A stretch of 64,000 nt of DNA from [Clostridium] symbiosum (GCA_021769625.1 JAETSN010000014.1:1-64000), one strand, 5' to 3'. Shown: positions 16,479 through 26,255, numbered from the stretch's first letter. Notes: generated from the letters alone by a model not told the origin. Translations and numbers: made by a program.

Positions 16479-17443
16479 TTTGCTGCCTCCTCCTTTTCGA
16501 GTTCCTTTTTCCAATACTGCATCATCAGAAAATGCGCCTGACACTCCACCGAAGTTCCCGCACGCACAAAGGCGGGAGAACCCGATGCCTGACAGATCAG
16601 TCCTGTCTCTGATACCCTCTCGCAGAGCGCCCCGCTGATCCGGTCTGCCCGCTCTTTATACCGCTTATCGAGAATCCCCTCCCTGATCCCTCTGTAGATC
16701 ATATAGGCCGTCATCGCACCCGTCTCGGACTCCGTAAAAGTATCCGGTCGGTCCAGCACATCGTGGAAAGTATGCTCCTTCGTCTCATAGGAGAGCATCG
16801 TATCCAGCAGAGCGAGCATGCGGTAATGCACCTGCTTTTTCTCTGCACCGTTCTGATCCGGCATCACCAGATACAGACGCATCAGCCCTGTCAGGATCCA
16901 GCCGTTCCCCACCCCCCACAAAAAAGGCCGTTTATAACTGGCGGTTTCATCATCCCAGATATGGAAGTATAGCCCCGTCTTTTCATCATACAGTCTGCGC
17001 CGGATGCCCTCCATCTGTGTCAGCGCCGCCTGAACATGGCCAGCCTTTGCGAGCGCGTAAGGCATATACGCCGCCGAATCCGCCCAGATCTCCTTTGTGT
17101 GGATCATATGATACACCATGCCGTCCTCAGCCCGCTCCGCATCCTCCAGCAAAAACCGGATGTTTCTTTCGGCCGCTTCCAGATAAGCCTTATTTCCCGT
17201 TTTTTGGGCATGATCCAAAACCGCCGGAATACAGAATGCCGAATCCGTCACAGCCGGCGCATTCTCCACGTTGCAGAGCCTTCCGTCCGCGCTCTGCCGC
17301 TGCACGATATCGTGTATGAGCAGCGCAAGCTCCTCCTCCCTGCCGATCTCGAGCAGACACTGGGCCGCAATGCCCTGCTCCCAGCACTGCCTCGTCATGC
17401 AGAGCATTGCCCGCAAAACCTTTTCCTGCAAATTCCTGCTCAA
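16475..17443 (-). CDS. glycoside hydrolase family 88/105-like protein
   Basis: 322 residues with the all-alpha barrel look of GH88/GH105 unsaturated glucuronyl or rhamnogalacturonyl hydrolases: RQSADGRL, TDSAFCIPAVL, EIWADSAAYMPYALAKAG and FLWGVGNGWILTGLMRLY. No signal peptide, so it works on imported oligosaccharides. The best start is TTG 17443 behind aggagg; a nearby ATG is out of frame and stops at once. The 3' end overlaps the aldolase start. Paired with a GH78 rhamnosidase it suggests a pectin-type (rhamnogalacturonan) fragment or a decorated rhamnoside. It is somewhat short for GH105. Confidence 0.78.
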   Translation of the reverse strand: MSRNLQEKVLRAMLCMTRQCWEQGIAAQCLLEIGREEELALLIHDIVQRQSADGRLCNVENAPAVTDSAFCIPAVLDHAQKTGNKAYLEAAERNIRFLLEDAERAEDGMVYHMIHTKEIWADSAAYMPYALAKAGHVQAALTQMEGIRRRLYDEKTGLYFHIWDDETASYKRPFLWGVGNGWILTGLMRLYLVMPDQNGAEKKQVHYRMLALLDTMLSYETKEHTFHDVLDRPDTFTESETGAMTAYMIYRGIREGILDKRYKERADRISGALCERVSETGLICQASGSPAFVRAGTSVECQAHFLMMQYWKKELEKEEAAK

Positions 17444-17481
17444 AACATCTTCCTCCTGTGTTTCGTTTTTGAGTCAGGTTT

Positions 17482-18459
17482 TTATACCGTCCTCTTTAAA
17501 ATCCTGTCTATCTCTTCCATCTGCTCCTTTGAGAGAGCGCCGAAATCGAGTGCAGACACATTCTCCTCTACCTGTTTCTCCGACTTAAAGCCGGGGATCG
17601 GGATCATACGCTCCCCTCTTCCCAGTATCCACGAGATACACCCCTGCGCCAGCGTCCTTCCGCCCGAAGTCAGGATCTCCCGGATCGCCTCCAGTTTGTC
17701 TAAAAACACCTGATTCGGTTTCCCGTCTATAAAGTATTCCATCCAGGGCGCGGCGTGGATGCCCCGCAGATCGTTTTCCGGCATCTGCATGCCGGCCCGG
17801 TATTTTCCTGTCAGGATCCCCATGGCTAGGGGCGACCTGCAGAGTCCCGCCAGTTTATGCCGCTCACAGAACGCTGTCATGACCGGATCATCCTCCATCA
17901 CATTTTCCGCGAATTCCATCATGGCGGCATGGGCGCCGCCCGCTATGATCTTCGCTCTCTCCGGGTCCGAAGTGGACCAGCCGTAATACCGGATCTTTCC
18001 CGCACGGACCAGCTCCTCCAGCGTATCCAGCACCATGGGCGCCTTTTCTTTCTCATAATCGCCGCAGTGGAACAAAAACACGTCGATATAATCTGTCTGA
18101 AGCCTTCTGAGCGAATCCTCGCAGGATCCCACGATATCTTCCTTCGACTGTACGATCCCGGTCGTACATTTTCTCTCCTCATCGCAGAGAATGCCGAACT
18201 TTGTCACCACCAGCGCCTTTTCCCGCCTGCCCCGCAGTGCCTTCCCGACCAGTTTTTCACTGTGGCCCGCCCCGTAAATGTTGGCAGTGTCGATCAGCTT
18301 TACACCCATATCCAGCCCTGTCTGCAGCGCCCTCAGCGACACAGCATCATCCACATCGCCCCAGCCCGCCTGCGCGCCCATATCGGTCCACACACCGCCG
18401 ATAGCCCAGCAGCCGAGGCCCACGGGAGGGATATCTGTTCCCATTTTTTCTATCTTCAT
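17482..18459 (-). CDS. aldo/keto reductase
   Basis: 325 residues from ATG 18459 (MKIEKMGTDIPPVG), chosen for its aaaggaaag site; an upstream ATG at 18486 overlapping the LacI stop is possible. The catalytic tetrad is visible: Asp and Tyr in LIDTANIYGAGHSE, Lys in LVVTKFG, and His in VFLFHCGDY. NADPH-dependent AKRs reduce sugar aldehydes and ketones. Positioned between the LacI regulator and the GH88/105 gene. It could reduce an imported or released sugar to a polyol; the substrate is not determined. Confidence 0.9.
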   Translation of the reverse strand: MKIEKMGTDIPPVGLGCWAIGGVWTDMGAQAGWGDVDDAVSLRALQTGLDMGVKLIDTANIYGAGHSEKLVGKALRGRREKALVVTKFGILCDEERKCTTGIVQSKEDIVGSCEDSLRRLQTDYIDVFLFHCGDYEKEKAPMVLDTLEELVRAGKIRYYGWSTSDPERAKIIAGGAHAAMMEFAENVMEDDPVMTAFCERHKLAGLCRSPLAMGILTGKYRAGMQMPENDLRGIHAAPWMEYFIDGKPNQVFLDKLEAIREILTSGGRTLAQGCISWILGRGERMIPIPGFKSEKQVEENVSALDFGALSKEQMEEIDRILKRTV

Positions 18460-18482
18460 CTCATCTTTCCTTTTTATCCCGG

Positions 18483-19556
18483 TCATTCATCCACATATTT
18501 TAACAGGATGTCCTCCGGGATGCGCGTCGTCCTTCTGTTCTGTATCTTCTGTTTCAGTATGACATGTTCCTGCTCCCGGCCTCCGTCGATCACCTTTTTG
18601 AGCAGCCGGTAGCAGTGGATGCCCAGCTCGTCCTTATCCTGACAGATCGTCGTGAGCGGCGGCTGGAAAAACTTGGAGATGGAAATATCGTCGAATCCGA
18701 CGATCCCCAGTTCCTCCGGCACTTTAATGCCGTTGGACAGCGCGGCCGCCACAAACCCCTGCGCGATCAGGTCGTTGGATGTCAGTATCACATCCGGAAC
18801 GGGCCTGCCTTTTTCGTCCGTAAAAAGTCTCATGAAAGCGGCATACGCGCCGTCTATCTTGTCAATATGCAGATCCTTTGTCATCACATGGATCCGGTCG
18901 CTCTCCGGCACGCCGCAGGCATCCAGACCTTTAACAAACCCCTGATGCCGGTATTTTAAGTTTTCCTGAATATCCAGCGGCTCACCGGCATAGGCAAATT
19001 TCCTGTATCCGCTTTCATATAACGCACAGATCAGACTGTAAACCGTTTCTTCGTTATTAAACTCCACACAGGGATGCTTACCGTCATTGCGGTCGCCCAA
19101 AACCACCGGAATATTATATTTCTCCACCTCCTGCAGGATATCCTCGTCGTTGCCGCCGCCGACAAACACGATGCCTTCCACCCGCCGCTCTATGAGGGCG
19201 GAAACCTGAGCCCTGACATTGTTATTGTCAAAACAGGCATCCATCACCATCAAGGCATAATTGTCCTTCACCGCTTCCTTCAGCATACTGGCCGTACATT
19301 TGGCGTAAAATTCACTGGAAATATCCTGCAGGATCACACCGATCAGCCTTGTCCTTTTCTGCCGCAGATTTCTGGCGGATGCATTTGGTGTATAATGCAG
19401 TACTTCTATGGCATGTAATACTTTCGCCTTTGTCTCTTCCGTGATCTGCGCTGTGCCGTTCAGCACATGGGAGACTGTACTCGGCACAACTCCCGCATAC
19501 TTTGCTACATCTACGATCGTCACTTTTGCTCCGGAACTATTTTTTATTTCTTTCAT
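18483..19556 (-). CDS. LacI/GalR family transcriptional regulator
   Basis: 357 residues. The N-terminal HTH (TIVDVAKYAGVVPSTVSHVLNG) is followed by a hinge helix with the Leu expected to intercalate at a central CG (NASARNLRQKRT), then a periplasmic-binding-protein-like effector domain (LIGVILQDISSEFYA, GIVGFDDISISKFFQPPLTTI). Good ribosome site (gcggagg). It is encoded in the middle of the sugar operon. The likely targets are the four tgaaaacgtttttatt sites at the two operon promoters, which have the CG centre this family binds; CcpA is the alternative binder. Confidence 0.93.
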   Translation of the reverse strand: MKEIKNSSGAKVTIVDVAKYAGVVPSTVSHVLNGTAQITEETKAKVLHAIEVLHYTPNASARNLRQKRTRLIGVILQDISSEFYAKCTASMLKEAVKDNYALMVMDACFDNNNVRAQVSALIERRVEGIVFVGGGNDEDILQEVEKYNIPVVLGDRNDGKHPCVEFNNEETVYSLICALYESGYRKFAYAGEPLDIQENLKYRHQGFVKGLDACGVPESDRIHVMTKDLHIDKIDGAYAAFMRLFTDEKGRPVPDVILTSNDLIAQGFVAAALSNGIKVPEELGIVGFDDISISKFFQPPLTTICQDKDELGIHCYRLLKKVIDGGREQEHVILKQKIQNRRTTRIPEDILLKYVDE

Positions 19557-19622
19557 GGTAAAACCTCCGCTTTACACTTAATCATACCATAAAATCATAA
19601 ACTGTTTCCGCTTTTTTTCTCT

Positions 19623-20573
19623 TTAAGAGCGCTTTGCATTCCTCATGGCGTCAATAAATACCGCGCTGACAAGGACAAGTCCCTGAATGATCTGCTGCCA
19701 GTATGCGTTCACCTCCAGCAGCGTCATGCCGTTTACCAGTGTGGAAAGGATGCCTACACCGATCAGGGTGCCCCAGACATTGCCCCTTCCGCCTGCCATG
19801 GAGATACCGCCCAGGATAACGGCGGAGATGCCGTTCATATCGTTGCCGTAACCCTGGCTCGCCATACAGGAAGAAGCCTGGCACACTGTGATGATACCGC
19901 CTAAGACTGCACAGATCCCGGCCAGGATATGGGAGATGAATCTCACCCTGTTCGTGTTGATCCCGGCCAGCTTTGCCACCGTAAGGTTGCCGCCCACCGC
20001 AAATACGGAACGTCCGTATACGGTATATTTCAGCACATACCAGATGATCGTATATGTGACCGGCATAATGATCAGACAGGCCGGCACGCCCGCGATCCTG
20101 CCGTTTCCGATAAAGTAAAATACCGGATCGTCGATACGGATATACCGTCCGTTCGTCAACAGATAGGCAAATCCGCGGAAAATAAACGAAGTACCCATGG
20201 TGCAGATGATCGGGTTTACCTTCATCACCGTAATAATGAAAGCGTTGAAGCTTCCGCCCACGATCCCGAGAACCAGAACGCATAACAGGATCAGATAGGG
20301 ATTCAGTCCAGCCTCATAAAGAACGCCGAGCACCATGCCGCCCAGAGCAGCAAGCGCATACTGGGAGACATCCAGGCCGCCCAGCAGCATCGCCACGGTA
20401 AGGCCCGCTGCAAGGGTACCCATGATCGACATATAGGAACCGATATTCATGATATTCCTGAAGGTCAGAAAGTAAGGTGAGCCGACTCCGAAAATGATCC
20501 ATAAGATCGCCAGCATGATCAGGGCACTCAATTCACCTCTTGCGTTTTTAAATATATTTTTCACTTTACTCAT
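19623..20573 (-). CDS. sugar ABC transporter permease, RbsC type
   Basis: About 316 residues from ATG 20573 (MSKVKNIFKN); a TTG six codons earlier is disfavoured. Eight to ten hydrophobic segments and the family signature region (GMVLGVLYEAGLNPYLILLCVLVLGIVGG split over two helices; AGINTNRVRFISHILAGICAVLGGII; ISMAGGRGNVWGTLIGVGILSTLVNGM) identify a BPD_transp_2 permease of the ribose/xylose/galactose CUT2 class. It works with the ATPase encoded 1 bp upstream and the lipoprotein SBP. CUT2 systems move monosaccharides or small sugars. Confidence 0.93.
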   Translation of the reverse strand: MSKVKNIFKNARGELSALIMLAILWIIFGVGSPYFLTFRNIMNIGSYMSIMGTLAAGLTVAMLLGGLDVSQYALAALGGMVLGVLYEAGLNPYLILLCVLVLGIVGGSFNAFIITVMKVNPIICTMGTSFIFRGFAYLLTNGRYIRIDDPVFYFIGNGRIAGVPACLIIMPVTYTIIWYVLKYTVYGRSVFAVGGNLTVAKLAGINTNRVRFISHILAGICAVLGGIITVCQASSCMASQGYGNDMNGISAVILGGISMAGGRGNVWGTLIGVGILSTLVNGMTLLEVNAYWQQIIQGLVLVSAVFIDAMRNAKRS

Positions 20574-20574
20574 A

Positions 20575-22068
20575 TCACTCCACCTCGCCAATCGCCAATT
20601 TCATCAGCTTTTCCTGTGTAAAATCTTTTTTCTCCACTTCTCCGGTAATACGTCCCTCACACATAACGTATATTCTGTCACTCATTGCCATGATCTCCGG
20701 CAGTTCGGAGGAGATCATCATCACCGCCCGGTTATCCCTGCAGATATCGTTGATCAGATCATAGATCTCCACCTTCGCGCCCACATCGATCCCTCTGGTC
20801 GGCTCGTTCAAGATCAGAAATCTGGGATCTGTATTCAGACATTTCGCAATGACCAGTTTCTGCTGGTTGCCGCCGCTTAAGCTGTCCGCCGGCGTATCCA
20901 GCGTGGGCGTTTTAACTTTCAGCTTCTCCACCCACTTTTTGGCCACTTCCCGCTCGTATTTCAAATTCAGGAGACGGTGTCTCGTCAGTCCCTTCAGATC
21001 GGACAATGTAATATTATCCTTCACGGACATCACCAGATTGCATCCTTCGGTCTTTCTCTCCGCGGGCACATAGGAAAGTCCGTTGTCCAACGCCTCTTTC
21101 GGCGTTCTGTTCTCAATCCTTCTGCTTTCCATCGTGATCTCCATGCTGTCCGGCTTCTGCGCCCCGAACAGACATCTTGCAGTCTCGGACCTTCCCGCCC
21201 CCATCAGGCCGAAAAAGCCGACGACCTCCCCCGATTTTACATGGAAGGAAAGATCTTTCAGGAAACCGGTCTTCAGGTTCTTTACCTCGAATACGGTCTC
21301 CCCTATCGGACAATCCCGCTTCGGATACATCTCCTTCACCTGACGTCCCACCATGGCGGCCACCACATCATCCGTGGTCATCTCCGATACCGGCCTGTCC
21401 GTCACATATTTTCCGTCGCGCATGATCTCCACCCGGTCTGCCACTTTGAACAGCTCTTCCATCCTGTGGGATATGTAGATGATGCCGATGCCCTTTTTCC
21501 GGATCTTAAAGATCAGTTCAAAAAGCTTTTCCGTCTCTGTCTCATTTAAAGCGGAGGTCGGCTCATCCATAACGAGGATTTTTACATGATGAGAAAATGC
21601 TCTGGCGATCTCGATAAGCTGTTTTTCCGCCACGGATAAAATTCTCACCATATCTGTCGGTTTTCTGTGCCCGAGACCGACTTCATCCATAATGCTGCGT
21701 ACACTGTCGTACATTTTCTCATAATCTACTCTTTTCAAAGGACCTTTCACCGGCACCTGTCCAAGCAATATGTTTTCCGCGATCGACAGATCATTCAGAT
21801 AGTTCAGTTCCTGATAGATGACTGCCACACCCTCATCCAACGATTGTTTCGTTGTCAGAGCGCTATGGCTTTTGCCGTCAATAACGATCTCACCGGAATC
21901 CGGTGTATACATACCGGACAGGATCTTGATCAGAGTCGATTTCCCGGCGCCGTTTTCTCCCATAAGTGCCAGCACTTCTCCCCGATACAGTGTCAGATCT
22001 ACCTTATCGACAGCTATCACACCCGGAAATGCTTTATAAATCTGCTTCATTTCCAACACTTTATCCAT
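20575..22068 (-). CDS. sugar ABC transporter ATP-binding protein, two NBDs (RbsA/MglA type)
   Basis: 497 residues from ATG 22068, which has ggaaagg upstream. First NBD: GENGAGKSTLIKIL (Walker A), LSVAEKQLIEIARA (signature variant), LVMDEPTSAL. Second NBD: degenerate Walker A GLMGAGRSETA, LSGGNQQKLVIAKCL, LILNEPTRGIDVG. The tandem layout with a degenerate second site is typical of CUT2 sugar importers. It stands between the binding protein and permease genes, both in the same direction. Confidence 0.95.
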   Translation of the reverse strand: MDKVLEMKQIYKAFPGVIAVDKVDLTLYRGEVLALMGENGAGKSTLIKILSGMYTPDSGEIVIDGKSHSALTTKQSLDEGVAVIYQELNYLNDLSIAENILLGQVPVKGPLKRVDYEKMYDSVRSIMDEVGLGHRKPTDMVRILSVAEKQLIEIARAFSHHVKILVMDEPTSALNETETEKLFELIFKIRKKGIGIIYISHRMEELFKVADRVEIMRDGKYVTDRPVSEMTTDDVVAAMVGRQVKEMYPKRDCPIGETVFEVKNLKTGFLKDLSFHVKSGEVVGFFGLMGAGRSETARCLFGAQKPDSMEITMESRRIENRTPKEALDNGLSYVPAERKTEGCNLVMSVKDNITLSDLKGLTRHRLLNLKYEREVAKKWVEKLKVKTPTLDTPADSLSGGNQQKLVIAKCLNTDPRFLILNEPTRGIDVGAKVEIYDLINDICRDNRAVMMISSELPEIMAMSDRIYVMCEGRITGEVEKKDFTQEKLMKLAIGEVE

Positions 22069-22173
22069 GCTTTTTACCTTTCCCATTTCGTTTTCCAGCT
22101 TATCTCAGCATTTCTCATGTTCCACAGCCTGCCATTTGTACTTCTCTCTGACAGGCTGCAGAAGATCAAGTGA

Positions 22174-23277
22174 TCAATGCTCTATGAAATTTGCCTGTAC
22201 TTCATCGCGTTTTGCAATATAATCATTTACGTTTTCCGTTGTCAGAGGAGAAATTTCAGCATAACGCTGCATTTCTGCCCCGCCTGCCATAATGTCTGCC
22301 ACATAATCAACAACCTGCTCACCGTATAAGAACGAATTGTAAGCCATCGTTGTTACCCATGCAGTAGCGGAAGGATCATCCATATTTTTCTGCAGATTTT
22401 CCACGGAAGAGGGATCTGCATTGTGGGAACCGATCAGGCAGTTTGCCACTCTGTCCGCCGCGATAACAGCCTGGTTGATCGCGTAGCCCCTGTCGTCATT
22501 CTGGCCTACGAATACGATATGTTCCGCTTCGGGATGCGCATCCAGCCAGTCCCTCGTCATGGACTGCGTCTTTGTGTCGTCAGCCATGGAATCCAGCCAT
22601 ACTACCTGATCATCGCTGAGGCCGTATTTTTCCTGGATCTCGTCCGTAGCGCCTTCACAGCGCATTTTTACAACATCCCCCGCCTGGGAGTCCCAAAGTG
22701 CGACAACATAGTCCACTTCGCCGCCGAATCTGTCATCGACGAAAGTTTCCAGAGACTTGCCGAGCTGTGTTCCCGCGTCATAGTTGTTTACGCCAAAGAA
22801 GTAAACGCCTTCACCGTAATCAGAGTCGATGGACAGCATCGGGATACCTTCTGCCGCAAGTTTCTCCCCTGTTGCTGCGCCCTGTTCCGGCAGGCAGTTA
22901 AAGTCAACGATGATATCCGCGCCTTTTGTCACAAGCGTTTCGATACTTGTGACCATCTTTGTGGAATCACGGTCTGTGATCGCCAGATTGTACTCATACC
23001 CTTTGTTCATTGCCGCTGTGTAGATCGCGCTTTCCACTGTGATAAAGAAGTCCTCTTTCATCTGCTGGTTACAGTACCCGATATTGTAGGTTTCTGCCGC
23101 AGGAGCCTCTTCTTCGGCTGCCGCTTCTTCGGCCGGCGCTTCCTCGGCGGGAGCCTCCTCTGCCGGTGCTTCCTCCGCCGGCGCTGCAGGAGCCTCCTGC
23201 CCTGTGCTGCCGCATCCTGCCAGCACGCCAGCTGTCAAAGACACACATAATAAAGTTACTAACATTTTTCGTTTCAT
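22174..23277 (-). CDS. sugar-binding lipoprotein of the CUT2 ABC importer
   Basis: 367 residues. The signal peptide ends in a lipobox (TAGVLAGCGSTGQ), giving a membrane-anchored lipoprotein. A low-complexity linker of EEAPA repeats (about residues 32-60) is followed by a periplasmic-binding fold (NIGYCNQQMKEDFF, GADIIVDFNCLPEQG, HIVFVGQNDDRGYAINQAV, LIGSHNADPSS) like ribose or xylose binding proteins. Strong aaaggagg site. First transporter gene, 67 bp behind the rhamnosidase. The ligand is unknown; the set suggests a monosaccharide or a small glycoside. Confidence 0.92.
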   Translation of the reverse strand: MKRKMLVTLLCVSLTAGVLAGCGSTGQEAPAAPAEEAPAEEAPAEEAPAEEAAAEEEAPAAETYNIGYCNQQMKEDFFITVESAIYTAAMNKGYEYNLAITDRDSTKMVTSIETLVTKGADIIVDFNCLPEQGAATGEKLAAEGIPMLSIDSDYGEGVYFFGVNNYDAGTQLGKSLETFVDDRFGGEVDYVVALWDSQAGDVVKMRCEGATDEIQEKYGLSDDQVVWLDSMADDTKTQSMTRDWLDAHPEAEHIVFVGQNDDRGYAINQAVIAADRVANCLIGSHNADPSSVENLQKNMDDPSATAWVTTMAYNSFLYGEQVVDYVADIMAGGAEMQRYAEISPLTTENVNDYIAKRDEVQANFIEH

Positions 23278-23344
23278 TTTTTTCCTCCTTTAAAAATGTA
23301 AACATGTATTTGTCAAGGCGTTTCCGCCGGGTGACCATAGTTTG

Positions 23345-26038
23345 TTAAAAACATCCTGACGACAGTTTTGTGCGAAAATGATACTTTCCGGAAAGAACCT
23401 TTGCCGTCACTTTTCCTCTTTCATAAACCACATCCGTCGCATTCCCTTCCATTTCATGAAAACTTCCGACTTCCGTGCAGGGGAGAACGAGCTTTGCGGC
23501 GGTATTGCAGGGTATTTTCAATATTACATCAAATATTTCCCCGGACCATTTCCAATCTATGGAAATCTCCCCGTAAGCGCTCTCATAGACGCAGCTGCAC
23601 TCCCTCACTTCCTCCGACACCCCCGGACGGATCAGGATATTCTTAAATCCGCCAGAGAGCGTATCGATACCGGCCAGCCCGGACACCAGATCTGCGCCTA
23701 CCACCGCATATCCTTCATGACACAGCGCGTTCATCGCCTGCGGATGGAGGGAACCGTCCTCCCTGATACTGTCCCAGCGTTCCCAGATCGTATCGTATCC
23801 CATCTTCCACATGTATCCGATGCCCGGATATCTGTCAGAGATAAGGAACTGATTGGCCAGCGCCGTTTTTCCCAGTCGCCTCAATGTCGGCAGCAGATAC
23901 GGCGTAGTAGCTGTGCCGCCGAACCATCTGACATAACCCTTTTGGGTCATCTTCTGTTCCAGAAAAGCGACCGCTGCCTCCTCCTGATCTTTTTCGAACA
24001 TCCCGCAGGCCAGTGCGATCAGATAATCTCCCTGTTTTTTATAGCGCAGGCTCCCATCCCTCTGCACATAATGTTTTCTCAGAGTCCTTCTGATATCTTC
24101 CTGCAGTTTTTCGAATTTCTCAGCATAGCGCCATTCCCCTACGGCCCTGCACATTTCCGTCATCATCTGCACCGTGAACACATAGTGGGCGCTGCCGAGG
24201 ATCGTTGGCATGCTCTCCCCGTATCCGTGCTGTTCATCGGAGTATCCCGTTTCCTCCAGAATGGACAGCCAGTCGCAGCCTATGGCAGTCCTCAGATTTC
24301 TGTCGCTGTTGTGATCCAGATACTCAAAAAACTTTAACATTTTAGGAAAATATTCCCTTATTGCATCGACATCGCCATACATTTTATAAAGCGCATAGAC
24401 CATATAGACGCCATGGTTTGACTGGATATCCCCCACAAAGCCTTCCACGTCTTTCATCATCATCGTGGGAGCGACTGCTTCCAGCGCGCCGTCCTTACGC
24501 TGTCCGTCCCATATATCCTTTGCCCATTTCCGTATACTCAGATACTGATCGTTCAGATAAGTCATGGCAAACAGAAAATGATTTCCTTCGTTTCCCCAGC
24601 CGAGCCGCTCATCCCTCGCCGTGCAGTCCGTAGGCACCTCAAAAAGGTTGGCCTTCTCCGTCGCAAGGCACATGCAGTAAATGTGGTTTATCATTTCCTG
24701 ATCTGCATGAAATTTTGTTGTGCGGATCAGCTGCGTTCCCAGCTGTACCCCCTCAATATGCAGAATCTCCACCGTCCCGTATACCGTTATCTCCGCATAG
24801 CGGAATCCGTGGTAGGTAAACGCGGGCGCAAACACCTCCTCTTCTTTTCCCGCCAGGATATATTCATCCTGATTACGTGCGGAGCGGTTCCCTCTCAGAT
24901 GAAGTTCTCCTCTGTCATTCAATGTCTCCGCATGACGGATCACGATCCGGGAGCCTCTCCGGCCCTTCAGGCTCAGATTCAGCACGCCGCATATGTATTC
25001 GTCAAACCGGATCCTCATTTTCCCCTCTCCGGATGCGGTGATCTCTGCGGGGCTTACTCTCTTATGTTCCACAACGCCGAGACCCGGATGCGGTACCGGG
25101 GAAATATCGTACTCGCTGCCTGTCTCCACGCAGTCCCAATCCGCATCGTCAAAGCCGTTTTCCCTCCAGCCGGCCGGTTCCTTCGTTGCGTCGAATTTCT
25201 CCCCTTCAAAAATATCCGCCTCCCTGAGGCCGCCGTAAGCGCATTTCCATGTGCCGTCCGTCGCAACAGTATGTACCGTGCCGTCCGTATCCGTGATCCG
25301 CAGATCGATCAGTACCCTCGGCTTGCTGCCGTACCACTCCCGGTTATTCAGCCCGATATAGCCGGCATACCATCCGTCAGCCAGTATAACGGAAAGGGTG
25401 TTTTCCCCTTTTTGTAAAAACTTTGTCACATCCCACGCCATGCTGTAAACCGTTTCCGCATAGTTGGAAAGTCCCGGTACGAAACGTTCCCCGGCAATCC
25501 GTTTTCCGTTGATCATGACCTCCACAAGGCCGAAAGCAGAGACATAGATCTTCGCCGCTTTTATTTCCTGCTCCTGAAGAAAGGTTTTTCTGAGATAAGG
25601 CGGCGGCGGAAGGAAATAGGTGTTCTTTCCGTCAGTGTAATCATCCGAACAATGGAATGGGATATTCGGATCGAATATCTTCCCGTCAACAGGTTTATCG
25701 CAGCCGACCCATTCCCCTGACCATTCCAAAAGCCCTGTCTCAAAATATGACTTTTCGGGATCCGTTTCCTGACCTTCCTTATCCCATGCCTGCACCTGCC
25801 ACTCATATCTGGCGGATTCCTCCAATACTTCTCCCTGATAAGGAATATACAGGCAGGCCTCACTCTCCACTTTTCCTGTATCCCATAAAACGTCATTTTC
25901 TTTTTTTACGATCAATCTATATGCCGTCTGCAGGTCTCCTTTTTTTCTGCTGTCCAGATTCCAGCTGAAACAGAGTTTTTTGGGGGATACCTGCAAGGGT
26001 TCTTTCTTTCCGTCACATTTTAAATTGATTATCTGCAT
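23345..26038 (-). CDS. GH78 alpha-L-rhamnosidase
   Basis: 897 residues from ATG 26038 (MQIINLKCDG) behind agagga. Layout follows GH78: N-terminal beta-sandwich domains (LCFSWNLDS, RKTFLQEQEIKAAKIYVSAFG, VILADGWYAGYIG), an (alpha/alpha)6 catalytic barrel with NLFEVPTDCTARDERLGW (about residues 465-482), and a C-terminal beta-domain (GEISIDWKW). No signal peptide, so it cleaves imported rhamnosides. The catalytic motif continues WGNEGN where most members read WTGDAQ, so one acidic position is shifted from Asp to Glu/Asn. First gene of the 11-gene operon, with its own promoter module. Confidence 0.9.
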   Translation of the reverse strand: MQIINLKCDGKKEPLQVSPKKLCFSWNLDSRKKGDLQTAYRLIVKKENDVLWDTGKVESEACLYIPYQGEVLEESARYEWQVQAWDKEGQETDPEKSYFETGLLEWSGEWVGCDKPVDGKIFDPNIPFHCSDDYTDGKNTYFLPPPPYLRKTFLQEQEIKAAKIYVSAFGLVEVMINGKRIAGERFVPGLSNYAETVYSMAWDVTKFLQKGENTLSVILADGWYAGYIGLNNREWYGSKPRVLIDLRITDTDGTVHTVATDGTWKCAYGGLREADIFEGEKFDATKEPAGWRENGFDDADWDCVETGSEYDISPVPHPGLGVVEHKRVSPAEITASGEGKMRIRFDEYICGVLNLSLKGRRGSRIVIRHAETLNDRGELHLRGNRSARNQDEYILAGKEEEVFAPAFTYHGFRYAEITVYGTVEILHIEGVQLGTQLIRTTKFHADQEMINHIYCMCLATEKANLFEVPTDCTARDERLGWGNEGNHFLFAMTYLNDQYLSIRKWAKDIWDGQRKDGALEAVAPTMMMKDVEGFVGDIQSNHGVYMVYALYKMYGDVDAIREYFPKMLKFFEYLDHNSDRNLRTAIGCDWLSILEETGYSDEQHGYGESMPTILGSAHYVFTVQMMTEMCRAVGEWRYAEKFEKLQEDIRRTLRKHYVQRDGSLRYKKQGDYLIALACGMFEKDQEEAAVAFLEQKMTQKGYVRWFGGTATTPYLLPTLRRLGKTALANQFLISDRYPGIGYMWKMGYDTIWERWDSIREDGSLHPQAMNALCHEGYAVVGADLVSGLAGIDTLSGGFKNILIRPGVSEEVRECSCVYESAYGEISIDWKWSGEIFDVILKIPCNTAAKLVLPCTEVGSFHEMEGNATDVVYERGKVTAKVLSGKYHFRTKLSSGCF

Positions 26039-26056
26039 ATTTAAATCCTCTGATAA

Positions 26057-26072
26057 TGAAAACGTTTTTATT
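26057..26072. promoter_or_regulatory. CG-centred operator, distal copy (rhamnosidase promoter)
   Basis: tgaaaacgtttttatt, an imperfect palindrome around CG, the type bound by LacI/CcpA proteins. It lies 63 bp from an identical copy (26120-26135), about six helical turns, inside the 5' leader. Confidence 0.75.
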
Positions 26073-26119
26073 GGGACCAAAAAAAATAATATGATTTTTA
26101 TCTATTATTTTCATTGTAA

Positions 26120-26135
26120 TGAAAACGTTTTTATT
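26120..26135. promoter_or_regulatory. CG-centred operator, proximal copy (rhamnosidase promoter)
   Basis: tgaaaacgtttttatt, 12 bp downstream of the -10 box, so it overlaps or directly follows the transcription start. Identical to 26057-26072, 29448-29463 and 29510-29525. Confidence 0.78.
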
Positions 26136-26147
26136 TTTATGTACTAT

Positions 26148-26176
26148 ATCTTACATGATATCTTATTTTCTGTCAA
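26148..26176 (-). promoter_or_regulatory. sigma-A promoter of the rhamnosidase-sugar operon
   Basis: Minus strand -35 TTGACA (26171-26176), 17-bp spacer, -10 TAAGAT (26148-26153). Confidence 0.8.
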
Positions 26177-26185
26177 TATTTTTAT

Positions 26186-26214
26186 ACAACTTTGTTGTTT
26201 TCACACTTTTTTCA
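26186..26214. promoter_or_regulatory. 29-bp conserved upstream element, copy 1
   Basis: Begins acaactttgttgttttcac and ends ttttttca. It matches 29569-29597 at 28 of 29 positions, and both copies lie exactly 9 bp upstream of the -35 box. On the minus strand it contains tgaaaac, the half site of the operators. Candidate activator site, UP-type element or third operator. Confidence 0.6.
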
Positions 26215-26255
26215 CTGTATATTTTTAGCAATTATGCACAAATTTTGATTTTTCT

